Shown: one piece after another, positions 18,835 through 26,685 of the stretch
Position numbering within the stretch: the first letter of the stretch is position 1
How the letters are laid out: each line of letters opens with the position of its first letter
Assembly (NCBI GenBank): GCA_902788315.1
Contig: CADAJS010000001.1
Coordinates: 62,001 to 126,000 of the forward strand
Reading direction: 5' to 3'
Origin: an uncultured Bacteroidales bacterium
GTDB taxonomy: Bacteria; Bacteroidota; Bacteroidia; Bacteroidales; Bacteroidaceae
Length of the DNA: 64,000 bases
Notes under the pieces: model-generated
The model's input: the letters and a program-made list of their open reading frames with translations, nothing else
Told to the model about the DNA's origin: nothing
Databases searched by the model: none
Made by a program: the position numbers and the translations under genes

Positions 18835-18842
18835 TATCTTTG
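18835..18842 (+). promoter_or_regulatory. Promoter -7 box of the antiterminator-led operon
   Basis: TATCTTTG matches TAnnTTTG, about 190 bases before the NusG-like start. A TTTG at 18807-18810 is 24 bases upstream, longer than the usual 19-21 spacing, so the -33 element is uncertain. Confidence 0.55.
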
Positions 18843-18847
18843 TCCAG

Positions 18848-19029
18848 ACATTTTAATGTATCTGGAAGATTTGAAGCCGCAGACGTGTCCTGCACCATCT
18901 TATCAGCGAGATGACAGGTTCAGGTCATGAAGGGAGGCTCCTACAAGGCGAAACCGCATGGATTCCAGAGGGGCTACGCAAAGACCCAAGCATCGAACCT
19001 AAAAACAACGGCACAATTAAAGGTCCGAT
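18848..19029 (+). promoter_or_regulatory. Long 5' leader of the NusG-like gene, possible antiterminator target
   Basis: About 180 non-coding bases separate the promoter from the start codon. Near the transcript start there is a hairpin CCAGA-CAT / ATG-TCTGG (18844-18865). Further on, two mutually exclusive pairings share the same ATG: CATCT with AGATG (18896-18900, 18909-18913) and ATGAC with GTCAT (18911-18915, 18924-18928). NusG paralogs of the UpxY and LoaP classes act on leaders of their own operons, so this is a plausible recognition site; I could not match it to a known riboswitch. Confidence 0.4.
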
Positions 19030-19704
19030 ATGAGCACATTGTCTAATGTGGAAACTGGAAGAGGCCAGGCAACACCTCCGAGTGTCAGGGTTGCTCCTGA
19101 GACCATCCCCGAAGCCAAGAGCTCACGAACCGGGGTGTCGGTAAGATATGTGCCTGCACCAGACAAGAGTTGGTACGTCCTACGTGCTTCATACGGCAGA
19201 GAAGACAAGGCATCGGACTACATCGTGGAAGATGGCACATATGTCTATATTGCTAAGCGTTACGCTCGCAAGTTGGTAAAAGGTAAACAAGAGAAAGTTC
19301 TGGAGACGCTGATTCCAAACATCCTCTTTGTATATACCACTGAAGACAAGGCTAAGGAGTATGTAAAGGACACTCCCGCCTTGTCCTATCTCACCTATTA
19401 TTACAATCATTTTGAGTTGGATGATGACCAGAAAAATCCTCCACTGACCGTTTCCTGCAAGGAAATGGAGAACTTCATCATAGCTACATGCAACAAGAGT
19501 GAGCATCTGAAGTTCGTTGATGAAGAACAATGCCATTTCAGGGGCGGCGAGATAGTCAAAGTTAACGACGGTCTCTTTAAGGGTGTCGAAGGAAGGGTTG
19601 CACGTGTGTCAGGCCAGCAGCGTGTGATTGTAGCGTTGTCGCAGGTGGGACTGGTCTCAACGGCTTACGTTCCCACGGCATTTCTAACTATCATCAGTGG
19701 CTAA
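19030..19704 (+). CDS. NusG-like transcription antiterminator (UpxY/LoaP type)
   Basis: A 224-residue specialised NusG paralog. The first 45 residues are an unusual Pro/Ser-rich extension; the NGN domain follows (SWYVLRASYGRED, about residue 47) and the KOW domain is C-terminal (FRGGEIVKVNDGLFKGVEGRV, about 170-190). Such proteins bind RNA polymerase and let it read through terminators in one long operon, as UpxY does for Bacteroides capsules. Here no capsule genes follow; the downstream unit runs 15 kb on the same strand. It is preceded by a long leader and followed after 20 bases by a sigma factor. Confidence 0.8.
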   Translation: MSTLSNVETGRGQATPPSVRVAPETIPEAKSSRTGVSVRYVPAPDKSWYVLRASYGREDKASDYIVEDGTYVYIAKRYARKLVKGKQEKVLETLIPNILFVYTTEDKAKEYVKDTPALSYLTYYYNHFELDDDQKNPPLTVSCKEMENFIIATCNKSEHLKFVDEEQCHFRGGEIVKVNDGLFKGVEGRVARVSGQQRVIVALSQVGLVSTAYVPTAFLTIISG

Positions 19705-19724
19705 CGAAAGCACATCCATCAATT

Positions 19725-20387
19725 ATGGAATTCCAATATCGGTTCAATTACAAAGACCTGTCCGACAAGCAAATTGTCGATAAGATCCTGGAGGTACCTC
19801 ACGATGAAGAGGCGGCGGTCTATCTGTTGCATGATCGCTATGCCCCACTATTGCACAGTTTATATAGACGGTTGACAAAGGAAGACACGTGGTTTGATGA
19901 TTGCGTAAATGAACTATTCATCCTCCTTAAAGGCAAGGACTGCAATTGGTACATCATAGCAAACTTTGGATGGCGATGTACATTCGGGTATTGGCTAAAG
20001 GAGGTGGCATGGAACAAATTCTGTGAAGTACTGCCTAAATTGACTGGAAATGACGGACGAAACGTATCTATCGACAACTGCATTCCGGAACGTCCAACGA
20101 TGCGGATACCAGTTGGCGATGAGGAGAGCCATGAACGTCGAATGAATAAAGTGATGCTTATGGAGGCTATCGGACTGTTAGAGAATGAGGAACAGCGTTT
20201 CGTCATTCTGAAACGGCTGGAGGGCTATTCCAGTAAGGAGATTGCCATGTTGCTTCAAATGAAATGGGAAAGGTGCGGAATCCGGAAATATAACAAGAAG
20301 AATGAACCCGTCGTTCCGAGTGTTGGATATGTGAACGTCCACATGCAACGTGCAAAAGAAGAACTCAGAAGAATCATGTCGAATTAA
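19725..20387 (+). CDS. Sigma-70 family (ECF-like) RNA polymerase sigma factor
   Basis: A 220-residue sigma factor. Region 2 lies at about residues 35-95 (LLHDRYAPLLHSLYRRL to GYWLKEVAWNKFCE) and region 4 at about 145-218 (ENEEQRFVILKRLEGYSSKEIA and MQRAKEELRRIM). Compared with the family, the region 4 helix-turn-helix seems to carry about 20 extra residues between KEIAMLL and the recognition helix (around ERCGIRKYNKKNEP). It lies between an antiterminator and an anti-sigma-like gene with 20- and 14-base gaps, so the three probably work together. Confidence 0.82.
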   Translation: MEFQYRFNYKDLSDKQIVDKILEVPHDEEAAVYLLHDRYAPLLHSLYRRLTKEDTWFDDCVNELFILLKGKDCNWYIIANFGWRCTFGYWLKEVAWNKFCEVLPKLTGNDGRNVSIDNCIPERPTMRIPVGDEESHERRMNKVMLMEAIGLLENEEQRFVILKRLEGYSSKEIAMLLQMKWERCGIRKYNKKNEPVVPSVGYVNVHMQRAKEELRRIMSN

Positions 20388-20401
20388 AAAAAGGACCGAA
20401 C

Positions 20402-21457
20402 ATGGATATTACAAACGAGCTGTTAGCGGCATACGCTGAAGGAAATGTTTCAGAATCTGAGCGTAAATCCGTGCGCCAGTACCTTGCGGACCACCCCGAA
20501 CAGATGGAATCCGTAATGATTATGATGGACGAGGATTTCGACATTCAATTACAAGATAAAGACAGGACTATTTCATCTCATTCTTTTGACGAAGAATTAG
20601 ATGCATTGTTAGACGAAATAGAATTCGAGGACGGCGATTCGGACAATGCATCAAAAGACATCCTCCCGCTTATGTCCAAGGCCGCTCAAAATACCGTTGA
20701 CAATCTATGTGCCGTCAGATGTGAGGGGTATGCTTTAAGACACTTGGGAATTGATGTTTCTGACGAAGAATTGGAGAGAATAGCAGAGCAAAAAGGATGG
20801 CTACACAAGGATGGTATGCCACTTTACAATATTGGTTTTCTCTCTGGCATATATAAGTCATATATAGCACGAAGTTTCTATTGTTCGTTAGATGACATTT
20901 CCAACGCATTAAAGCTGGGGAAAGTGGTGATTACAGTTATTGACAATACAGAATTGAGGCTTTCACCTCGGGAAGCTAAAAGACAAGACTTCGTTTCGGG
21001 TTTGAATCCCAATCATGCAATAGTCATCACGTCGATAGACCCGCGAAAGAATCTGATTGACATTTTTGACCCTGGCATTTCTGATTCTCCCACGACCTGT
21101 CCATTAGATGTTTTCATAGAAGCCTGGAATGACTCCTCTAATTATCTGGTGACTATCAGCAATCACTCCCAATATGAGCCTCAGCCGTTGGACTTGTCAG
21201 ACGTAGATTTAGAGCCTGAGCTGGAAGAACTTCGTGAGGCCATTGCCGAGAATGCACACGAGGTTTGGGCACGTGAACGTAAAAGGGAGGGTTGGACATA
21301 CGGCCTTAAACGAGATGACGAAAAGAAACTTCATCCCGATATGCTACCCTACCACCTACTTCCAGAGAGTGAGAAGAATTACGACCGCCAGATGGCCATC
21401 AACACCATCAAGCTCGTCAAGAAGTTGGGATGGGAACTAAAGAAAAGAAGAGAATAG
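20402..21457 (+). CDS. Anti-sigma-like protein with papain-like (C39-type) and RyR domains
   Basis: A 351-residue protein with an unusual architecture. Residues 1-45 look like an anti-sigma N-terminus (LLAAYAEGNVSESERK). Residues about 95-245 resemble a papain-like C39 peptidase fold, with candidate catalytic C103 or C107, H205 in NPNHAIVI and an acidic residue in DIFDPG; activity is uncertain. Residues 277-347 closely match the ryanodine-receptor (RyR) repeat: AHEVWARERKREGWTYG, HPDMLPYHLLP and NTIKLVKKLGW. No transmembrane segment is seen, so it should be cytoplasmic. Prokaryotic RyR domains have been proposed as ligand sensors in signalling and conflict systems. Its position right after the sigma factor suggests it holds that factor until a ligand arrives (inference). 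Confidence 0.8.
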   Translation: MDITNELLAAYAEGNVSESERKSVRQYLADHPEQMESVMIMMDEDFDIQLQDKDRTISSHSFDEELDALLDEIEFEDGDSDNASKDILPLMSKAAQNTVDNLCAVRCEGYALRHLGIDVSDEELERIAEQKGWLHKDGMPLYNIGFLSGIYKSYIARSFYCSLDDISNALKLGKVVITVIDNTELRLSPREAKRQDFVSGLNPNHAIVITSIDPRKNLIDIFDPGISDSPTTCPLDVFIEAWNDSSNYLVTISNHSQYEPQPLDLSDVDLEPELEELREAIAENAHEVWARERKREGWTYGLKRDDEKKLHPDMLPYHLLPESEKNYDRQMAINTIKLVKKLGWELKKRRE

Positions 21458-21486
21458 AAAAACAGGATATATAGTACATACCTAAT

Positions 21487-22380
21487 ATGAAACCTTCTGA
21501 TTTTATACATCCAGAAGATGCTGCTGCACTGAGACAGATGGAGGGACTCCCTGGCTTTGCCGCCTTGGTCAAGAAAATCTTGGCCATTGGCATCGAGAAT
21601 CTGCAGTATGGCGTGAATATGGCATCCACTATACGGCTGTCGGAGAAACAGCTACCTAAGATTTACAAGCATCTGCCTCCTATTTGTCAGCGCATGGGTA
21701 TCCCAAAGCCTGAGTTCTACTTGCAGATGAACCCGGCTCCTAATGCCTGGACTTCTGGTGATACCCGTATCTATATTACTGTTACTTCGAGTTTGGTTGA
21801 GATGATGAGCGACGAGGAACTGGATGCCATCATCGCCCATGAGTGCGGACATATTCTATGCCGCCATGTGCTTTATCATACAGTTGCACGGTGGATTAGC
21901 AGCGGATTGGCGAACTTGGGCCTACTGGGCACATTAGCCACTCCTGTTCAATTCGCATTGTGCTATTGGAGCCGCAAGAGCGAGCTGTCTGCCGATCGGG
22001 CCGCAAGCATTATTACCTCACCCGAAGCGGTGGCCAGTACAATGGCACGATTGTCAGGTGGCCCCAAGAGTCTTACTTCGCAGATAGACATGAAAGAATG
22101 GGCATCGCAGGCTGACGAGTATGACAAGATTCAGAACAGCGGACTGTGGAACAAAACCCTGCAGTTAGCCGTGATAGCCGGCCTCGACCATCCGTTCTCC
22201 GCCGTTCGTGTGCGAGAGATATTGAAATGGGGCGAGAGTGAGCAATATCGGATGATAAAGAATGGCGATGCGATGGAAAGTCCTTCTGGTCGCGCCTGTC
22301 CACGATGTGGCAGCATTGTTGAGGCTGGCTGGCGTTTCTGTCGCAACTGTGGTGCCCCTTTGAACTCATATAACTTTTAA
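21487..22380 (+). CDS. M48-family metalloprotease with C-terminal zinc ribbon
   Basis: A 297-residue HtpX/M48-like peptidase. The zinc motif is H118-E-C-G-H122 in IIAHECGHILCRH; the third ligand is E166 in SELSADRAA. A short hydrophobic stretch lies between (about 132-160), giving possible membrane attachment. The last 30 residues form a two-CxxC zinc ribbon (CPRCG and CRNCG), shared in type with the protein two genes downstream. M48 enzymes often act in envelope stress or intramembrane quality control. The gene is in the antiterminator-led run, 29 bases after the RyR gene. Confidence 0.88.
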   Translation: MKPSDFIHPEDAAALRQMEGLPGFAALVKKILAIGIENLQYGVNMASTIRLSEKQLPKIYKHLPPICQRMGIPKPEFYLQMNPAPNAWTSGDTRIYITVTSSLVEMMSDEELDAIIAHECGHILCRHVLYHTVARWISSGLANLGLLGTLATPVQFALCYWSRKSELSADRAASIITSPEAVASTMARLSGGPKSLTSQIDMKEWASQADEYDKIQNSGLWNKTLQLAVIAGLDHPFSAVRVREILKWGESEQYRMIKNGDAMESPSGRACPRCGSIVEAGWRFCRNCGAPLNSYNF

Positions 22381-22391
22381 ACTTTTTGGGT

Positions 22392-22646
22392 ATGTTATTC
22401 AACGAACAGGGATTTATCGACATTGACGAGATGATAGCCCAGGAGCCGTCGTTTCAGAAGATTATGCAGGACGGCATTGTGACCGACGACGAATTGAAAC
22501 AGCAGAGCGAACTGGTTATCAGTCTGCTTCATGAAGTGGAGAATCGTTTAAGTGAGGATGACCAGCTGCTGATAAAGCGCCTCTTTGCTGAAACCAATGT
22601 TCTCACAGCAATCTATCATTACCACTCACTCCAAAACATCAGATAA
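22392..22646 (+). CDS. Small hypothetical acidic protein
   Basis: An 84-residue, mostly helical protein, rich in Glu and Asp (MLFNEQGFIDIDEMI, VENRLSEDDQLLIKRLF). ATG at 22392 is chosen over a TTG two codons earlier. I do not recognise the family. It lies 11 bases after the M48 peptidase and 2 bases before the zinc-ribbon protein, so it probably works with these two. Confidence 0.65.
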   Translation: MLFNEQGFIDIDEMIAQEPSFQKIMQDGIVTDDELKQQSELVISLLHEVENRLSEDDQLLIKRLFAETNVLTAIYHYHSLQNIR

Positions 22647-22648
22647 TC

Positions 22649-23173
22649 ATGGCAACATACAGCAAAAAGAAATTGTTGGCTGCACACTCTTCGCAGATTA
22701 ACTCCATTGCCGAAGCTATCCAAAACGATTTTGTGCGCGACGGCTTTGAGGTGAATGTTGATACACTGATGAGTGGTGGTAAGGACATCAGCATCACCAA
22801 GGGCAACCTGTTCAAGGCCGTCCTCGGCATGCGTTCAGCCCTGAAGGTCACGCTCATCCCTCAGACCGACGGAGTGCTTTTCGATGCCAACGTGGGTATC
22901 TATGGTCAGCAGGCCATCCCCACCGTCATCTCCATGCTCTTCTTCTGGCCCGTGCTCATCACCCAGATATGGGGCTTGGTGGAGCAGTCCTCCCTTGACG
23001 ACCGTGCCTTGGCTTTGGCAGAGCAAGCCATTGCCGGAGGTACTTCATCGTCTGCTAAAGCAACATCGTTCACATCCGCATTCACTGGCACCCATAAGTT
23101 CTGTACCAACTGCGGCACCAAGACCGATGGCACCTCCAAGTTCTGTCCGGAGTGCGGGGCGAAGTTAGGGTAA
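22649..23173 (+). CDS. Membrane-anchored zinc-ribbon protein
   Basis: A 174-residue protein. Residues 1-80 form a compact domain (ADGS-rich, with LKVTLIPQTDGVLFDANVG), followed by a hydrophobic segment at about 88-110 (IPTVISMLFFWPVLI) that probably spans the membrane, a Ser/Ala-rich linker, and a C-terminal zinc ribbon with CTNCG and CPECG. The ribbon type matches that of the M48 peptidase upstream. Function unknown. The stop codon is directly followed by an 11-bp phased array. Confidence 0.75.
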   Translation: MATYSKKKLLAAHSSQINSIAEAIQNDFVRDGFEVNVDTLMSGGKDISITKGNLFKAVLGMRSALKVTLIPQTDGVLFDANVGIYGQQAIPTVISMLFFWPVLITQIWGLVEQSSLDDRALALAEQAIAGGTSSSAKATSFTSAFTGTHKFCTNCGTKTDGTSKFCPECGAKLG

Positions 23174-23174
23174 A

Positions 23175-23229
23175 ATACCGTTCGGATAGTGTTCGGCTAT
23201 CGTTCAGATAGTGTTCCGATAGTGTAGCG
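23175..23229. repeat. 11-bp phased array D1
   Basis: Five consecutive 11-base units right after the zinc-ribbon gene: ATACCGTTCGG, ATAGTGTTCGG, CTATCGTTCAG, ATAGTGTTCCG and ATAGTGTAGCG. Confidence 0.75.
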
Positions 23230-23268
23230 ATAACAGAAACAAAGATGAGAGTTGTATCATACATATCA

Positions 23269-23466
23269 GGTCTTAGGCAAGAAGATGGCAAGGAGTTGGT
23301 AAGCTCTAGCCATACTCTAGCCTTACTCATGAGTAAGCTTAGAAGCAGCCTTGAAGCAGGCAAGAAGCAGCCTAGAAGGAGTCAAGAGTATGGCTATAGT
23401 ATGGAGAAGGTGCTCCTTTGGTGTTCCTTTAATCCTCGTTTGGTTATCTTATGGAGTCAAGGAGGA
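23269..23466. repeat. Degenerate 11-bp phased array D2 (18 units)
   Basis: Neighbouring 11-base units resemble each other while the sequence drifts along the array, for example AAGCTCTAGCC and ATACTCTAGCC, GCAGCCTTGAA and GCAGGCAAGAA, TATGGCTATAG and TATGGAGAAGG, TGCTCCTTTGG and TGTTCCTTTAA. It contains a perfect 16-bp palindrome at 23322-23337. An open frame through it (23245-23475) has no other support. No TAnnTTTG promoter is seen before the next gene. Confidence 0.65.
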
Positions 23467-23540
23467 TGTGCTTAATATGCAATATGCAGATTAGTAACAT
23501 ACATAATATAATAGAAATAACGACTTAAAACAAAATAGTT

Positions 23541-23897
23541 ATGAGAATTGACATCATATGTTCAAAAGACTTCGAGAATTACTTGAAAAAGTATTCCGTC
23601 AAAGTAGATGAGACCAAAGAGGTTTTATTATCTGATGGCACATATAACGCATCTTTGGGTAAAACCGCAGGCCCAATAATATTGAATTTCCTCATTAGTG
23701 CATATGCCCAAACAATTGTAGCTCCTATAAATGAAGCTATAATTGATTTTGTACAGACTACTAAACAAGAACTTGTTGTAAATACTGATGAGGAACAATT
23801 TACAATAACTCCTGATAATGTGGCAGAATTAATGCCTATGCTAAGTGATAATCTAATGGCCACATTAAACGAGGAAAAAGATGGGAAAGACTGGTAA
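23541..23897 (+). CDS. Hypothetical protein, partner of the HExxH gene
   Basis: A 118-residue protein of unknown family. It starts MRIDIICSKDFENYLKKY, has a hydrophobic middle (IILNFLISAYAQTIVAPI, about residues 46-63) and an acidic C-terminus. No signal peptide. Its end overlaps the next gene by 17 bases, which suggests coupled translation. Codon use is AT-rich like its downstream neighbours, unlike the genes before 23173. Confidence 0.65.
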   Translation: MRIDIICSKDFENYLKKYSVKVDETKEVLLSDGTYNASLGKTAGPIILNFLISAYAQTIVAPINEAIIDFVQTTKQELVVNTDEEQFTITPDNVAELMPMLSDNLMATLNEEKDGKDW

Positions 23898-25475
23898 TTT
23901 CAATTTAAATTTCCCTGGTGCGCAAATAGTTTGCGACTCAGAAGAAAAGAGAACTGCAGTCAAAGATTTCCTAAATGGCAAATCTAATTCCATAGAAATC
24001 GCTTTGGCTCATGACAATTCCGAAGAGGATATTCAGCGTGCTGTTTTCAATACAACATATTTGCATGAAGGCAAGCATTTACATGATCATCTTGTTTGCC
24101 CAATGTTATTACATAACTATACGTTGAAATTGACGGCACTCTTCTATTCATCTTTGGCCATGCAACAGTGGCAAAATGGCAATCAACCATACAAATACAT
24201 TCCGCTTCCTTTTACGACTTGGATAGAATTATCTGAAGAAAAGAAATTGGAGTTAATTAGAAATAAGGGAATCTCTACTTCTGATATTCCAATGTTTTCA
24301 CTACAAGATGCAGCATATCTAATGGATGGGCATTTTGAATGTGACAATATCTTTACCCAGGCACTTTTGCTTGCGGCCCTACATTACAGCGAATATGAAT
24401 GCAATGTTTATCAAAACTCACCAGATGGTTATAACACGGAACTATCTGTTAGGACATTTACCGAGTCCATGGCCTATGTCCAGCAGGTGACGGAAATGGC
24501 CATAAGATACGATTCTTATGGGGAGTCTTTACACCAAAAGATATTAAATGACTCCTTTAAGCATTTTATGAAACTTGGATCATTGAAGCGAGATTCAAAT
24601 ACTGACATATCCTCTCACGATTATATTGGCTACTCTGTTTATACAGCAGCATTTACGATGATATGGAGATATGTCAAGCAAACAAATATTAATCCGAACT
24701 ATACATATCCATTTATATCTTATGTTTTGTTCTGGGCATTGAGTGGCAACGTCCTTTTAGATCAGAAGCAAGCTGTTTTTCCCAGAAATCGATTGGAAAG
24801 GCTGTTCAATCTTGATTATATGGGGATAGACCTTGCTCTGAATAATGATGCAAATCTTCGAGAATTATTTCAGCATCCAGTGCAAACATTTCAGAAATGG
24901 GATGAATACATAGGTTCCGCTTACGCAGGGACAAATATCAACATCCTTTCTGCCGGAAGTACATTTGGCGTTGGGGTGAGTTCAACTCCTGTTGACTTCA
25001 ATCAGCTCTATAACAAGTTTATGCATAGTTATATGGGCATGGTACAGCATCTCGCATCTGTTGGACTGTCAAAGCCGGCTAATTATATCTATAGCATCGC
25101 AAATGCTGCTTTTTATATGACAAACTCGTTTAAAGAAAATCCTAGCCAATATTTGTACCCAGAAGCTTACTCAAATCATCTGGCAGAGTTCGTCAATGTA
25201 CCGTTTAGGATTGAATTTCAATCGATAACACCAATTACAAGGGAAGAGTGTTCAAGTGTTAGAAAAGGAGTCGCTTTCAAAGGCAAATATATATATACGG
25301 AAATAGCTTCAAAGATATTGATAACGCAAATATACCAACCTTAGATTGGAGTTTATATGTAGATGCGGTTGATTATTTAGACTTCACAGATGCTTTGTTT
25401 GGTAAATCTACAATGAACTTACGTGGCAGTAAGGTGAAGAATAATTTACCAGGAATAAAACCTTGGCTTTTTTAA
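23881..25475 (+). CDS. Putative HExxH metallopeptidase, frameshifted at a TA repeat
   Basis: As read, the frame stops at 25344 after 487 residues. One TA fewer in the (TA)5 run at 25288-25297 would restore a frame reaching 25475 (530 residues), with a protein-like end (LDWSLYVDAVDYLDF ... GIKPWLF) and a normal 28-base gap to the next gene. The candidate zinc motif is H62-E-G-K-H66 with E195 in TFTESMAYVQQ as a likely third ligand, as in gluzincins. No signal peptide is seen, so it is probably cytoplasmic. The family is not recognised; peptidase activity is inference from the motif. Confidence 0.65.
25288..25297. repeat. (TA)5 tract at the frameshift point
   Basis: Five TA dinucleotides within the HExxH gene. 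Four copies would join the upstream frame to the downstream open frame. This may be slipped-strand variation or a sequencing/assembly error. Confidence 0.7.
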
Positions 25476-25503
25476 TTTGTTGATGACATATATAGGATAA
25501 ACT

Positions 25504-26685
25504 ATGGATAGAAAAACGATTAAGAAAAAACTGAAAACAATAATAGGAAAATCAAGATTATTAAAATCATTGATTATTACACTACTTGCAGTTCTTGTTT
25601 CCGGTTTAATATATTGTGTTTTTGGTAAGTACTTGTCATATATTGGTATAGACAACACAAACTTGTCTTATTTACAGGAGTATTATAAAAAAATTAATTC
25701 ATCTGCATCTTCATCAAGTTCTTTAGAGAATTATTATAATGCTGATAATATTTTTATGTTAGATATACCAGATAGTATTACCCGAGATAGTATAGCATCA
25801 ATAATTGAAGATGTTATAGAGTATGGTCCAAAAGTTGTTGGAATAGATGTCATTTTTAAAGCAAATAATGATAGGAACGATTCAATACTGGTAAGCAAAA
25901 TACATGATTATGCCGATAAAATAGTCCTAGCTCAAGTAGTAGATAACGATAAATTTAAACCCAATCTGTTTGAAGAAGACAAATTCTCGCAAAATTTTGG
26001 TATAGTTAATTCCTATGATTTTGAAAATTACAACCCAGAATCTGATTGTTATAAAGTTAATGGAAAGGATTATTATCATTTTGCGTATGAAATATCAAAA
26101 AGGTTTAATCCATATTTGAATAAACACTTTGATCAATTCTATATTAATTATTCAAACACTGAATTATCCAATACGGATGTAGACAACTTCTATAATGACC
26201 CGCATGATATTAATGAATCAAGAATAAGAGATAAAATCGTCTTAATCGGTAATAGTGAAAGCCCTTTTGATATTCATCCAATGCCCTTTACAATTCAAGG
26301 GAAGATGACTATGTCAGGTATTTATCGCCACGCCTATGCGATTAACTCACTAATTTCCAACGATGTCGCTATGAAACGCGTGTCATTAGGGTCATGTAAG
26401 AATATATTATGGTATTTGTTGATGAGTTTCGTTTATTCATTGATTTATGTCTGGTTAACTGATAAGAAATGCAAATTCATACATGAACATGAAATAGCCA
26501 TAAAGGTAATTCGACCCATTTTGCTTTTTCTTTTTGTCCCAATTCTTTTGTTATCATGTTATTGGTTAACAAAATTTGGTCGTATAGTTCCTAATGTCGT
26601 ACTCTTTTTAATAACAGTTTTCGTTATTAATACATTTAATGATTTCCTTGAAAAAAACATCAATTCTAATAAGTTCTATGAGTAA
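25504..26685 (+). CDS. CHASE2-domain membrane sensor protein
   Basis: A 393-residue protein with an N-terminal membrane segment (about 18-42), an extracytoplasmic CHASE2 sensor domain (about 70-295: GPKVVGIDVIF, IRDKIVLIGNSE, and MSGIYRHAYAINSLIS are typical) and three C-terminal membrane segments (about 305-385). Most CHASE2 proteins carry a cyclase, kinase or phosphodiesterase behind the membrane segments; this one ends there, so its signal must go through a partner. The next gene starts within its last codons (8-base overlap), pointing to the secreted proteins downstream as partners. Confidence 0.85.
   Translation: MDRKTIKKKLKTIIGKSRLLKSLIITLLAVLVSGLIYCVFGKYLSYIGIDNTNLSYLQEYYKKINSSASSSSSLENYYNADNIFMLDIPDSITRDSIASIIEDVIEYGPKVVGIDVIFKANNDRNDSILVSKIHDYADKIVLAQVVDNDKFKPNLFEEDKFSQNFGIVNSYDFENYNPESDCYKVNGKDYYHFAYEISKRFNPYLNKHFDQFYINYSNTELSNTDVDNFYNDPHDINESRIRDKIVLIGNSESPFDIHPMPFTIQGKMTMSGIYRHAYAINSLISNDVAMKRVSLGSCKNILWYLLMSFVYSLIYVWLTDKKCKFIHEHEIAIKVIRPILLFLFVPILLLSCYWLTKFGRIVPNVVLFLITVFVINTFNDFLEKNINSNKFYE

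Noticed and set aside
18936..18990. Resemblance to a cyclic-di-GMP (GEMM) riboswitch (GAAACC ... TACGCAAAGACC)
   Set aside because: Only two short words agree; the paired regions cannot be drawn, and this riboswitch is rare in Bacteroidota.
23245..23475. 76-codon open frame in the phased array
   Set aside because: Its codons follow the 11-bp repeat, and no ribosome site or homology is apparent.
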